A DNA stretch of 64,000 nucleotides from Geobacteraceae bacterium (GCA_029975275.1 JARKPN010000010.1:1-64000), one strand, 5' to 3'. Positions 28,336 through 36,955 are shown, numbered from the stretch's first letter. A program made the numbers and translations. Notes: generated by a model not told the origin, from the letters alone.

Positions 28336-31300
28336 ATGGAAAGGAATCACCGGAACGAAATGGTGGACAGGCAAACAACAGCGGATACAGGGCGCAGGAC
28401 ACGGAGGGGGCTCCCCTTCCGCATCCTTGCCGTAGTCGTCATTGTCGCCGTTTCTGTTTATCTCCTGTGCAAGCTCGCGCTGCTCACCCCCTATCCTGCC
28501 GATGCGCTCGGCAAGCTGATGAGTGATTATATCGGCGGGAAGGTCAAGGTTGGCCGGGTTTTGTGGATCGGGGGGGCGCTGCACGTTGAAGGTATTACGA
28601 TCGAGAACCCCCCCGGCTTTCGGGAGCGGAACCTGCTCTCGGTCCGAACGCTCCGGGTGGCGCTCGATCCGGCAGGGGTGTTGACGGCCAAAAGGAGCCT
28701 CTCCCGGCTGGAAATCCTGGGTGCGAAGCTCGATCTTGAAAAGAATCCCGCCGGCGAGTGGAACTTCGCCCAACTCCTGCGGCGGTTCAGGGCCGCGAAG
28801 AAGGGTCCGTCCCGGGAACTCTTCGTCAAGCACCTCGTGCTCCGGGACGTCGATCTGCTGGTCGAAGGCCGCGCACTCTACGATCTGGACCTCACCGTAA
28901 ACGACCTGTCCACCACGGGGGAGACCGGGTCGCGGCTGGTCCTTGCATTTAAGGATGCCGAGAGAAACCCGGTGCTGCTGACTGCCGAGGGACGGATGGG
29001 ATCGTCCCCGGTCCTGCGTGCCAGGCTTCAGGCCCCGCGCCTCTCGCTCTCGCCGTTCGTCACAACGCTCCCCGGCGGTTTTCCCGTGAACCTGGAACAG
29101 GCGAGCTCCAGCATCGACCTGACCGCGGAGTTCCAGGGAACGCTTTTGAGCGCGCGGGGAAGGGCGGGCTTCGGCGGACTTGGCCTGCACCTGGGAAGTG
29201 CGGCACAACGGTTCAGGGGCGGGATCGAGTTTTCCTTCAGCTACGATACGGCGTCAGACCGGGCCGTCCTGGAGCGGGCGGCCCTGACCGTCGACGGACT
29301 CGCCTCCGTGGCGGTCGCCGGCTCGATGGAACAGGCCATGAAAGACGGCTCCTTCGTCCTGACCCTTTCCCATGAGCCCATAGGGCTTGCGGGATTACTC
29401 GGCATCCTTCCCGAAAAAGGCCGCCAGGGTGTTACCCTGGACGGGACAATCGTCTCCCGGCGGCTTCGGCTGGAGGGGACCAAGGCAAAGGGGGTTACCG
29501 CCGGCGGAGGCGACATCGCCCTGCGTTCGGCCAGGCTTGCCCGGAATGGCCGGGTTCTGTTGAGTCGGGGAGGGGCCGACCTCACCGTGAAGCGGATGGA
29601 TGCCGGCTGGCTGGCCACCGGCAGGGTCTTCGCCGCCGGCAGGGGGGATGGATCGCTGGTCGAATCGCTCGAAGCCCCGGTCGCCGCCCGCCTTTCCTCC
29701 CGCTTCAGGCCGGAAAAGGTTGAATTTCCGGCCATCGCCGCCGTCATCGCCGGTGGGAGACTTACCGGCAACTTCAGATATCTCCAGGCCCCGCGGCCTC
29801 GCTTCGCGGGTGAATGCGCCATACGGAACATACCCCTGGCTTCCCTGAACGGATACCTGGATGGAGCTAAAGCCCGTTTCTCCTCGGGTAGCGGCTCCGC
29901 GAGCACAAGCCTGACCGGCAGTTCCCCTAGGGAGTTCACCGGTCGGGTCACGCTCACCCTCTCATCGGCGGAGGGGACGGCTGCCGGCAACAATTTTTCA
30001 CTAAAGAAGGCCGCTGCCGTATCCGGTATCAGGAGAGGGACCGGCGGTTTCTCGGCCGACGGAAGGGTGGAAGCGTCCGGAGGTGCCATTAACGGCAGGC
30101 CGTTCAGTATATCCTCCGAGCTTTCCCTGGCAGGAAACCTCCTGAAAGCGGGCAGGACGGAACTGACCCTGGACGGAAGCCGGGCCCGCATCGGGACCAC
30201 GACCGTGCGTCTGCCGTCCGGCGACGAAAGGAAGGCCGTCGGCGGTTTTCCCATGGCGGCGAAGGTGACAGGCGTGGAGTTCAGAAGGGGGGACCTGGCC
30301 GTGGAGGGGGGCGCAGGGGAACTGGATTGCCGCTATTTTTCCGCCGGAGGAGAGCAAAGGCTGACGGGAGGGGGGTCGGTAACCGTCGGTTCGCTCTCGT
30401 ATCGGGGCCGGAAGGCGGCATCCCTTGCCGGAAGACTCGGCTTTGGCGGCAGGGATATCTCGGCCAGGGTTCTGGGAGAGTCCCTGGGAGGGACGCTCGA
30501 TGTCACGGTGACCACCGCCCCGTTCTCGCGGGAAAAAGAGACCAGGTTCTCGGCAAGGTTGCTGGATCAGCAACTGGAGCGGCTCTCCCTCCTCCTGCCC
30601 GAGAACAAGGGTCCCAGGCTTCCGGGCGGCAGCGTGGATGCCTTCCTGGACGGTTCCTGGGACCGGACCTCAGGGGTCCGTGGACGGGTTTCACTTGCCG
30701 GCCGCCACATCTCGTTGCAGGGGGCCGGGAACAGGACCTTGGTGAGCGGCTTCGGACTGGCCCTCTCTGCAACGATTGCGGGACCGGACCTGCAGTTGAA
30801 AGAGGCGGTGCTGAAACGGGAAGGGGGGCCGGTGCTCCGTGCCGGCGGTGTTGTGAAAAGGTTTGCCGCCGACGACCGGGAGGGAAGCCTGACCTTTTCC
30901 ATGACGTCAACCCCACTCAACTCACTGCTGGACGCATTCGCCAACGCGCTCCCGCGTAACCTCCAGGAGGCCGTGGGCGGCGGGGCGTGCGACCTGGAAG
31001 GGAGGGTGGCGATCACGGGGAAAAATGTGGCGGTGGAGGGGGGGCTCTCGCTGCAGGCCGCTTCCCTGGAGATACCGTCCCAGAAGATGCTCGTCGCTGA
31101 AATCGACGGCCGCATCCCCCTTGCGCTGGCATTTCCGCGCCGGGAACCAGAAAGGAAGCCCGCCAGTCCGAGCTTCAGCAGGGAGAACTATCACCGGCTG
31201 CTCCAGTCCTTCGGACGGAGTGCCGGGGCCGGCAGCCGTCTCAGGATCGGCAAGGCCCATCTGGGCGCCTTGGAGATCGGCGAGACGACCTTTTTCATGA

Positions 31301-31902
31301 CGGCCCGGCAGGGTTTGGTGGAGATCTCTCCCCTGCGGGTGTCGCTCTATGGCGGTTATCTCACCGGCAACGGTTTCCTGCTGTACGGTAACGGTTTCGG
31401 CTACGGAGCGGACCTGCTCCTGCACGACCTGAGTCTCAGGCAGTTCTGCGACTCCTTCCCGAAGATAAAGGGGTACATGTCGGGAAGGGTTGACGGCGTT
31501 ATCAGCCTTCTGAACTCCAAGGGAGGGGCGGAATCGGCCGCGGGTTACGCCGACCTCTGGACCCGGAGTGTGAAGGGAGAGCAGACGCTGGTCAGCAAGG
31601 AGTTCCTCCAGAAGCTTGCCGGCAAGAAGTTGAGGGGGTTTCTGTTCCGGAACGACCGCGCCTATGACAACGGGGAGATCGTCGCCTACCTGCGGGGAGG
31701 CTTTCTCACCTTTGAGAAGCTGGACATCTCCCACACCAACCTTCTCGGCATGAAGGACCTGAGTGTCACCGTGGCGCCGGTGCAGAACAGGATTGCCCTG
31801 GAACACCTGCTGGAGTCGATCCGGGAGGCGGCGGCCCGGGGCAAGGGAAAAGAGGAAGGGGAGGCCCCACCGATACAGACCGACCTGAAGTGGCTGGAAT
31901 AG
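28336..31902 (+). CDS. Large AsmA-like (YdbH-type) inter-membrane protein
   Basis: 1188 residues with one N-terminal membrane helix (about 28-50), then a long beta-rich periplasmic part with many G-x-x-x-x-x-G strands. The first 130 residues (DYIGGKVKVGRVLWIGGALHVEGI, NPAGEWNFAQLL) match AsmA proteins, and the C-terminal 150 (RGFLFRNDRAYDNGEIVAYLRGG) fit the dicarboxylate-free AsmA/YdbH ending. These proteins are thought to span the periplasm as lipid-conducting bridges between inner and outer membranes. The gene following it is a YdbL-like lipoprotein, the E. coli partner. Start could also be the ATG at 28360. No signal of horizontal transfer. Confidence 0.82.
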   Translation: MERNHRNEMVDRQTTADTGRRTRRGLPFRILAVVVIVAVSVYLLCKLALLTPYPADALGKLMSDYIGGKVKVGRVLWIGGALHVEGITIENPPGFRERNLLSVRTLRVALDPAGVLTAKRSLSRLEILGAKLDLEKNPAGEWNFAQLLRRFRAAKKGPSRELFVKHLVLRDVDLLVEGRALYDLDLTVNDLSTTGETGSRLVLAFKDAERNPVLLTAEGRMGSSPVLRARLQAPRLSLSPFVTTLPGGFPVNLEQASSSIDLTAEFQGTLLSARGRAGFGGLGLHLGSAAQRFRGGIEFSFSYDTASDRAVLERAALTVDGLASVAVAGSMEQAMKDGSFVLTLSHEPIGLAGLLGILPEKGRQGVTLDGTIVSRRLRLEGTKAKGVTAGGGDIALRSARLARNGRVLLSRGGADLTVKRMDAGWLATGRVFAAGRGDGSLVESLEAPVAARLSSRFRPEKVEFPAIAAVIAGGRLTGNFRYLQAPRPRFAGECAIRNIPLASLNGYLDGAKARFSSGSGSASTSLTGSSPREFTGRVTLTLSSAEGTAAGNNFSLKKAAAVSGIRRGTGGFSADGRVEASGGAINGRPFSISSELSLAGNLLKAGRTELTLDGSRARIGTTTVRLPSGDERKAVGGFPMAAKVTGVEFRRGDLAVEGGAGELDCRYFSAGGEQRLTGGGSVTVGSLSYRGRKAASLAGRLGFGGRDISARVLGESLGGTLDVTVTTAPFSREKETRFSARLLDQQLERLSLLLPENKGPRLPGGSVDAFLDGSWDRTSGVRGRVSLAGRHISLQGAGNRTLVSGFGLALSATIAGPDLQLKEAVLKREGGPVLRAGGVVKRFAADDREGSLTFSMTSTPLNSLLDAFANALPRNLQEAVGGGACDLEGRVAITGKNVAVEGGLSLQAASLEIPSQKMLVAEIDGRIPLALAFPRREPERKPASPSFSRENYHRLLQSFGRSAGAGSRLRIGKAHLGALEIGETTFFMTARQGLVEISPLRVSLYGGYLTGNGFLLYGNGFGYGADLLLHDLSLRQFCDSFPKIKGYMSGRVDGVISLLNSKGGAESAAGYADLWTRSVKGEQTLVSKEFLQKLAGKKLRGFLFRNDRAYDNGEIVAYLRGGFLTFEKLDISHTNLLGMKDLSVTVAPVQNRIALEHLLESIREAAARGKGKEEGEAPPIQTDLKWLE

Positions 31903-31998
31903 GCGGCTCCGCATGGGCCGGTCGCGGGTTTTCTTTCTCACCCCGCTGTGGTATAGTTCCGTGAACAAGAGAATGTTCTAAAAGAAACGGAGGTTCTA

Positions 31999-32637
31999 AT
32001 GAAAAAAGCGCTCACCCGATGGTTCGTGGCGGTGGCGTTCGGGCTGCTTGCCGCCTGCGCCTTTATCACGGTCAATGTCTACTTTCCTGAAAAGGATGTA
32101 AAGCAGGCATACAAGTCGCTGGACGAAATGCTGCTGAAACAGGGAGCGCCGGCGGAGCCCGAAGAGACGCGGCCGGACCAGGAGCCTGGAGGGAAGCCGG
32201 TAAGCCTGTTCCACTCCTTCCGGTTGGTCCCGGAAGCCTGTGCCCAGGACAACCTGTCCGAAAGACTGGCCAGGGAGGTTGCCGGCATCCCGGAGGTACA
32301 GAAGGCGTACGAGGAGATGCGGGCGCGCATGCCTCAGCTCAATGCGTTGCGTGACAGCGGGGTGGTTGGGGAGTCGATGGACGGCAGCGTGGTGGTGCGC
32401 GACCAGTCGAGGGCCGGCGATGCCCAGGCCGTGGTCCAGGCGGAAAACAACAATCGCAAAATCGTTATTACCAATATGGCCAAGGCGATACTGAGGATCA
32501 ACAAGCAGCCGGAAACCACGGACAATCTGAGGCAGGTGCTGGGCAAGGCCGCGGCTACCTTTGCGGACGCGAAACGTGACGAGGCCAAGCCGGGGTGGTG
32601 GATACAGAACGCCGCCGGCCGCTGGGTGCAGAAGTAG
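31999..32637 (+). CDS. DUF1318 (YdbL-like) lipoprotein, possibly a YnbE-YdbL fusion
   Basis: 212 residues. A lipoprotein signal ends at LLAACAF with the acylated Cys near position 19. The C-terminal 120 residues match YdbL/DUF1318: DSGVVGESMDGSVVV, then the terminal GWWIQNAAGRWVQK resembling YdbL's ending. The short segment right after the lipobox (ITVNVYFP) resembles the beta-strand of YnbE, the small lipoprotein that docks on YdbH in E. coli. It follows the AsmA-like gene after 96 bases, so the pair likely forms the YdbH-YnbE-YdbL type of bridge to the outer membrane. The fusion reading is my inference. Confidence 0.75.
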   Translation: MKKALTRWFVAVAFGLLAACAFITVNVYFPEKDVKQAYKSLDEMLLKQGAPAEPEETRPDQEPGGKPVSLFHSFRLVPEACAQDNLSERLAREVAGIPEVQKAYEEMRARMPQLNALRDSGVVGESMDGSVVVRDQSRAGDAQAVVQAENNNRKIVITNMAKAILRINKQPETTDNLRQVLGKAAATFADAKRDEAKPGWWIQNAAGRWVQK

Positions 32638-32652
32638 TCAATCTGTTATTAC

Positions 32653-32693
32653 CGTATCCGTGGGACTTGCCTTCGGGCAGTCCCACGGATACG
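32653..32693. terminator. Strong hairpin between convergent genes
   Basis: CGTATCCGTGGGACT pairs perfectly with its complement ending at 32693, with GCC/GGC extending the stem towards a short loop. There is no clear T-run on either side, so it may block both convergent transcripts without being a textbook intrinsic terminator. Confidence 0.65.
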
Positions 32694-32707
32694 TGAAGGG
32701 TCGCCCC

Positions 32708-33349
32708 TCAGAACTTGATCTTTCTCCAGACCTCCAGGACCTTGCCGAAAATCCTGGTGTTTCTCTCCAGCCGGAAGGGGCGGTACAGAGGGTTGTCTGG
32801 CGCGAGCATCACCTCGTTGTCCCGGATCCGGTATTTCCTCAGAATCGTCTCTCCCCACAGGTTGTTCAGCAGAACGATATCCCCGTTATTGAACTCCTCG
32901 CATTCCCTGAAAAGCACCAGGTCGCCGTCATGGAGCGTCGGAGCCATGAAATCGCCGTAGAAAAACAAGGCATAACAACCTTCCGGCACGCCCGGAAGGG
33001 CGATCCGATCGTAGACATCATCCTCGGTAATCCCGTCGGGAAACTCCGGGGGGACCCTCTTCAGCAGAGTGGTGCGCGACGCGACGATCCGGTCCATCTC
33101 CTCCCGGTGTACCGTCTTGCGGGCTATCTCCCCGGTGCCCGTAAAAAGCCATTGCTCGTTTATTTCATAGAGATGACAAAGGGCGATGAGAAGGGTGTCT
33201 GAGGGAAGCTTCTTGCCCCGTTCCACATCGCTGAGAAAGCCCTGCACGATTCCCAGGCTGGATGCAAAGGCCTGTTGTGTGAGGCCGCGGGACAGACGGA
33301 TTTCTTTTATCCTCTGTGCTATCTCTAGGTGATTTAAATTGCTTGACAT
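32708..33349 (-). CDS. XRE/S24-like repressor lacking the autoprotease dyad
   Basis: 213 residues: N-terminal helix-turn-helix (about 8-65, GLTQQAFASSLGIVQGFLSDVERGKKLPS split across the motif) and a C-terminal LexA/CI-type S24 fold. In LexA the nucleophile Ser lies in G-x-S-M; here the aligned site is GDFMAPTLHDGD, with Phe in place of Ser. The Lys of the dyad (LexA V-K-R) is aligned with Arg in ILRK. Self-cleavage is therefore not expected, so the protein should act as a plain dimeric regulator or sense something other than RecA filaments. The gene reads leftward and is divergent from the GGDEF gene. Confidence 0.85.
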   Translation of the reverse strand: MSSNLNHLEIAQRIKEIRLSRGLTQQAFASSLGIVQGFLSDVERGKKLPSDTLLIALCHLYEINEQWLFTGTGEIARKTVHREEMDRIVASRTTLLKRVPPEFPDGITEDDVYDRIALPGVPEGCYALFFYGDFMAPTLHDGDLVLFRECEEFNNGDIVLLNNLWGETILRKYRIRDNEVMLAPDNPLYRPFRLERNTRIFGKVLEVWRKIKF

Positions 33350-33446
33350 ATTATTTCCAGGAGATATAATATTTTCTCACTATCTATCCAGAACCGCCGA
33401 TCTGTTTGCGACTGGACGGGAGCCGGACAATAACCACCGGGACACT

Positions 33447-34799
33447 ATGAAGCTCAGGACCATCAAAAGCTCTACGGCAGGCGGGGCCTTGTCAAGCCGC
33501 CTTGATTTTTTCTATCAGGGAGGCCCGACCGGCAAGGACAGGGAAGCACTGGCTGAGGCTCGGGGCCGTATGCTTCTGGTAATCAGGACCCGCTGGATCC
33601 TGATACTGCTTTTCTGCCTCTACGGTCTTTACGCCGTAAGCCCCTTTTTCTGTTCCCAGGACGCCGGGACCATCGAGGGAGCCAGGACCGCGTCGCTGGC
33701 CGGTTCCCTGCTGACAGCCGTCATTTTCAACCTTTTCTCTCACCTATTGTACCGAAAACTCAGCCATTTTCCCTGGGCCAACCACCTTCAGATCCTGCTG
33801 GATATCATCGTCGTCAGCGTTATTATACACCACAGCGGCGGCATATTCAGCCCGTTCTGGCCGGTTTACCCCATTATCGCCATCGAGGCCTCCATGCTGC
33901 TGGAGAACAAAGGGGATGTCGGGATCATGTGCTGCGTTGCAAGCATCGTCTACGGCGCACTTGTCGCGGCGGAATATTCCGGCGCCGTTGTCCCGGCTGC
34001 CGCACCGTTCACCGGAGGAGTGCCAGGCAGTAACTCGTCATATTATCTGTTCATGTGGTTCTGGGTCTCGGCCCTCACCGCAGCCATGGGAAGCGCCGGA
34101 CTGATGGCCACCGGGGTGACCCGCAGGAGAGAGGACGCCCTGAAACAGCTGGTCGTCAAGGATCAGATGACCAACCTGTACAACAGGAGCTATTTCTTCA
34201 AGGAGCTCAACAGTGAAATCCAGCGGTCCATGCGCTACAATCACGTCTGTTCGGTCATCTTCCTGGATATAGACGACTTCAAGGGCTTCAACGACACCTT
34301 CGGGCACCTGGAGGGAGACCGGCTGCTCGGGGAACTGGCCCGGATCCTGCGCGGCAAGGCCCGCCGAAGCGAAACCGACCCTCCCTACGATATCGATGTC
34401 CCATGCCGGTACGGGGGCGAGGAGTTTGCCGTGATTCTTCCCGAGACCCCACTCATGACCGCGGGCGATTGCCCGGGCGCGTCCGGCGGCATGAACGCCA
34501 TCGCCTTTGCAGAGAGGATCCGCCAGGAGGTTGAGTCGCTCTCCATCGGTGGCGCAGGGATAACGGTGAGTATCGGAGCAGCTTCGTTTCCCCGGCACGG
34601 CCTGACCGCCGACGACCTTGTCAGGGCCGCCGATGAAGCCCTTTACCGCTCGAAAAAACAGGGGAAAAACCGAATCGTCATTGCGGAGACGGCCGAGGCC
34701 CCGGATCAGAACGGGATATCGTCGTCCGGATTGAACGCTGGCTCCTCGTATCCCTGCGGTGCCCCGGGTTCGGGTTCTTCCGAGACCCTTCCGCCCTGA
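33447..34799 (+). CDS. Membrane diguanylate cyclase (GGDEF)
   Basis: 450 residues: about six membrane helices (roughly 45-235), then a GGDEF domain from about residue 240, with [10 protein letters not shown]-like opening ([11 protein letters not shown]), [12 protein letters not shown] and the active site RYGGEEF. The GGEEF form is catalytically competent for making cyclic di-GMP from two GTP. The Arg-x-x-Asp inhibitory site before it is absent (the region reads PYDIDVPC), so product inhibition is not predicted. The last 31 codons overlap ssb on the other strand. I chose ATG 33447; upstream codons in frame do not look coding. Confidence 0.9.
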   Translation: MKLRTIKSSTAGGALSSRLDFFYQGGPTGKDREALAEARGRMLLVIRTRWILILLFCLYGLYAVSPFFCSQDAGTIEGARTASLAGSLLTAVIFNLFSHLLYRKLSHFPWANHLQILLDIIVVSVIIHHSGGIFSPFWPVYPIIAIEASMLLENKGDVGIMCCVASIVYGALVAAEYSGAVVPAAAPFTGGVPGSNSSYYLFMWFWVSALTAAMGSAGLMATGVTRRREDALKQLVVKDQMTNLYNRSYFFKELNSEIQRSMRYNHVCSVIFLDIDDFKGFNDTFGHLEGDRLLGELARILRGKARRSETDPPYDIDVPCRYGGEEFAVILPETPLMTAGDCPGASGGMNAIAFAERIRQEVESLSIGGAGITVSIGAASFPRHGLTADDLVRAADEALYRSKKQGKNRIVIAETAEAPDQNGISSSGLNAGSSYPCGAPGSGSSETLPP

Positions 34800-35146
34800 C
34801 GGCCGCTCCCGTCTCCTCTGCCTCCCAGCATCTGCATTTTGTCCGCGACGATTTCGGTGGTATACCGGTCTCTTCCGTCCCGGTCCTGCCATTTCCTGGT
34901 CTGCAGGCGGCCCTCCACGTAGACCGTCTTCCCTTTGGCGAGATATTCACCGGCGATCTCCGCGAGCCTGCCCCAGAGGGTGACGTTGTGCCACTCGGTC
35001 CTCTCTTCCCACTCGCCGTTCCTGTTCTTGAACCTTTCGCTGGTGGCGAGGGAAAAGCTCGCCACCGCGGTTCCCGAGGAGGTGTAACGCACTTCGGGGT
35101 CTTTTCCGAGATTTCCTATCAGCATGACCTTGTTGAGACTCGCCAT
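34706..35146 (-). CDS. ssb: Single-stranded DNA-binding protein
   Basis: 146 residues. OB-fold (about 4-105: [47 protein letters not shown]), a short Gly/Arg-rich linker and the acidic tail DDDIPF that recruits repair and replication proteins. AAGGAG lies well placed before ATG 35146. Its 3' end runs under the end of the diguanylate cyclase gene; because the tail is essential in other bacteria, the cyclase end is the part that has drifted in. Bases 35147-35387 are a gene-free upstream region. Confidence 0.96.
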   Translation of the reverse strand: MASLNKVMLIGNLGKDPEVRYTSSGTAVASFSLATSERFKNRNGEWEERTEWHNVTLWGRLAEIAGEYLAKGKTVYVEGRLQTRKWQDRDGRDRYTTEIVADKMQMLGGRGDGSGRQGGRVSEEPEPGAPQGYEEPAFNPDDDIPF

Positions 35147-35387
35147 ATCCTTACTCCTTGTCCTGTAGGTGCGATAAATGCGGTATCGTTGAAGCCCCGT
35201 TGATGTTCGGCAGGTCTGTCCTTTACATGTTTGTCGGCGTACGGAAGCCGGCAGCGGTTGGCATAATACCTCAATTCCCCTTCCCGCGCAAAGTGAATGT
35301 TTACTTTTCAGGTAAATAGATTATCCGGGAAGAGCTAACCGTAAAGTAGCAATGGATCGAACCGATCTCATGCCGGGCAAATTTTTC

Positions 35388-35420
35388 TTGACTTGTCGTT
35401 AAGTAGTTTGATATATAACG
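35388..35420 (+). promoter_or_regulatory. Promoter overlapped by ModE-type operator, ahead of riboswitch 1
   Basis: A palindrome CGTTAAGTA, six bases, TATATAACG (35397-35420) matches the layout of ModE operators (CGxTATATA, N6, TATATAACG) in seven of nine and nine of nine positions. Its right half contains a -10 box TATATA (35412), 18 bases after TTGACT (35388), so a bound ModE would block RNA polymerase. The predicted transcript starts about 25 bases before the riboswitch aptamer. The same design recurs at 47958-47988. Confidence 0.72.
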
Positions 35421-35449
35421 CAACCATCAAATCTTTATGGTGTAATTTG

Positions 35450-35540
35450 CTCCGACTCGTCCTCCCTACGGCAATGGCTAGGGGAGCCGGGCTGCGGGCG
35501 TCGCCGGAAACAGCGTCGCCTCCCGTATTTGGAAAGGAGT
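35450..35540 (+). promoter_or_regulatory. Moco-type (molybdenum/tungsten cofactor) riboswitch 1
   Basis: The aptamer opens with CTCCGAC and closes with TTTGGAAAGGAG-like sequence (ATTTGGAAAGGAGT), the two ends pairing as CTCC/GGAG. Between lie a GAAA-capped hairpin (CGCCGGAAACAGCG) and CGCCTCCC. The same elements occur in all four copies in this window, and they are characteristic of the Moco RNA motif that senses molybdenum or tungsten cofactor. It is followed by two terminators and a SAM methyltransferase gene. Confidence 0.85.
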
Positions 35541-35558
35541 AAGCACAGCGGCATTGTC

Positions 35559-35594
35559 ACGGCCGACGGGTGTTTATATCCGTCGGCCGTTTTT
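35559..35594 (+). terminator. Terminator of riboswitch 1
   Basis: ACGGCCGACGG and CCGTCGGCCGT pair perfectly and are followed by TTTTT. It starts 18 bases after the aptamer, so it is the expression platform that stops transcription when cofactor is plentiful. Confidence 0.9.
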
Positions 35595-35681
35595 GTTGGA
35601 CAGCACAACAGAACGAGCAGCAACCATCCGACACTCATCAGGCGCCCACTTCGTCCCCTGCCGCTGGAGCAGGTCTAACGA

Positions 35682-35726
35682 ACCCCGCATTGATACTGAC
35701 GAACCTGTATCTATGCGGGTTTTTTC
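35682..35726 (+). terminator. Second terminator behind riboswitch 1
   Basis: ACCCCGCATTGATAC pairs with GTATCTATGCGGGT (one mismatch) and is followed by a run of T. It lies 44 bases before the methyltransferase start codon. Transcripts that escape the riboswitch terminator meet this one too. Confidence 0.75.
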
Positions 35727-35769
35727 GTCGGCAAACACCGCCGCGGAGCGGAGGAAAGGAGAACTGGCC

Positions 35770-36672
35770 ATGCAACCGGTTCGCTGTCTGCGCCATCAGC
35801 CCGGTCCCGGGCAATCGCTGAATGAGGAAGAGGAAAATTCGATTGGGCGGCAGTACACGCCACTCGACGTCCGGGAGATCGACTGGAACCGGATCTGCTG
35901 GGAAAAGAGAAAACGGAAATCCTCCCCCAGCGGCAACACCGCTTACTGGGACAAGCGGGCGCCGGCCTTTGCCAGGAATTCCTCCAAGAGCGATTATTCC
36001 GAGAAATTTCTCCGGCTGCTGGAGCTCAAGCCCCACTGGACCCTGCTCGATATGGGGAGCGCCGCCGGCACCCTGGCCATCCCCTTGGCGGGGCGGGTGA
36101 AAGAGATTACCGCCGTGGACATATCCGGCACCATGCTGGCACTGCTGCGGGAGCGCTGCGCGCAACGGGGTATAGGCAATGTCCGGACGATACAGGGGGC
36201 CTGGGAGGACGACTGGAACGCACTGGGGGTCGGAGAGCATGATGTGGCTCTCGCTTCGCGCTCCCTGATCACGGAGGATTTCGAGAGCGCACTGGCGAAG
36301 CTGGACAAGGCCGCGCGCAAACGGGTCTATCTCTCCACCATCGTCGGAGACGGTCCCCATGACCGCCGCATCTTCCGGGCACTGGGGAGGGATCTGAATC
36401 CGGGACCGGACTACATCTATCTCTACAACCTTCTTTACCGGATGGGTATCCGGGCCAATGTGAACTTTATCAGCTACCAGGAACGTAATACCTATGAGGA
36501 CCCCGAGGACGCTTTCAACCACCTGAGCGCGAAAATAGAACTCATCACCCCGGAGGAAGAGGATGTTCTGCGGGCATTCCTGAATGCACATCTCGTCCAC
36601 AGCGAGGGGAAATGGGTTATGTCGTATCCGAGGAAGATAAGCTGGGCCGTCCTCTGGTGGGACAAGGAGTAA
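35770..36672 (+). CDS. SAM-dependent methyltransferase under riboswitch control
   Basis: 300 residues with a class I Rossmann methyltransferase fold: motif I LLDMGSAAGTLAIPLAG near 98-114, the acidic end of strand 2 in ITAVDIS, and a later motif region. The N-terminal 75 residues are charged and not recognised. No specific substrate motif is seen. It is the only gene between riboswitch 1 and riboswitch 2, so its product belongs to molybdenum/tungsten metabolism; possible roles are modification of a metal-chelating small molecule, a pterin, or a protein. AAAGGAG lies nine bases before ATG 35770. A start codon further upstream would run into the terminators. Confidence 0.85.
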   Translation: MQPVRCLRHQPGPGQSLNEEEENSIGRQYTPLDVREIDWNRICWEKRKRKSSPSGNTAYWDKRAPAFARNSSKSDYSEKFLRLLELKPHWTLLDMGSAAGTLAIPLAGRVKEITAVDISGTMLALLRERCAQRGIGNVRTIQGAWEDDWNALGVGEHDVALASRSLITEDFESALAKLDKAARKRVYLSTIVGDGPHDRRIFRALGRDLNPGPDYIYLYNLLYRMGIRANVNFISYQERNTYEDPEDAFNHLSAKIELITPEEEDVLRAFLNAHLVHSEGKWVMSYPRKISWAVLWWDKE

Positions 36673-36684
36673 GCAGACAGGTCA

Positions 36685-36708
36685 CGTTACGTACAATAAT
36701 ATAGATTA
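36685..36708 (+). promoter_or_regulatory. Weak ModE-like palindrome ahead of riboswitch 2
   Basis: CGTTACGTA, six bases, TATAGATTA. The left half agrees with ModE half-sites at seven of nine positions, but the right half agrees only at five. Its position relative to the aptamer is like that of the two good sites. No convincing -35 box is seen. Confidence 0.3.
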
Positions 36709-36712
36709 GTCT

Positions 36713-36805
36713 CTCCGACCCGCTGACCCTACCGCGTTTTCGCCATGGGCATCGGGCTGTGGGTGCCGCTGGAAACAGCGCCGCCTCCCGTGTTTGGAAA
36801 GGAGT
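36713..36805 (+). promoter_or_regulatory. Moco-type riboswitch 2
   Basis: It runs from CTCCGACC to TTTGGAAAGGAGT, with the hairpin CGCTGGAAACAGCG and CGCCTCCC in between. Two terminators and the FecCD-type transporter genes follow. It starts 41 bases after the methyltransferase stop codon. Confidence 0.88.
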
Positions 36806-36821
36806 GAACGCTTCGGTTTAC

Positions 36822-36856
36822 AAGGCCGGCGAGTGTCCAACTCCGCCGGCCTTTTT
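36822..36856 (+). terminator. Terminator of riboswitch 2
   Basis: AAGGCCGGCG pairs with CGCCGGCCTT across an eleven-base loop region, followed by TTTTT. It begins 17 bases after the aptamer. Confidence 0.85.
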
Positions 36857-36918
36857 GCTGCCGGGCATGCTTTCGACAATTTCAAGTAATTTCTTTCCTC
36901 CATCACCTGGGTGCGATT

Positions 36919-36955
36919 GGCTGCCGGCACCCTCCATGCCGGCAGCCGCCTTTTT
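36919..36955 (+). terminator. Second terminator behind riboswitch 2
   Basis: GGCTGCCGGCA and TGCCGGCAGCC pair perfectly around a seven-base loop, then GCCTTTTT. It lies 76 bases before the permease start. Between the two terminators is a 60-base pyrimidine-rich stretch. Confidence 0.88.
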
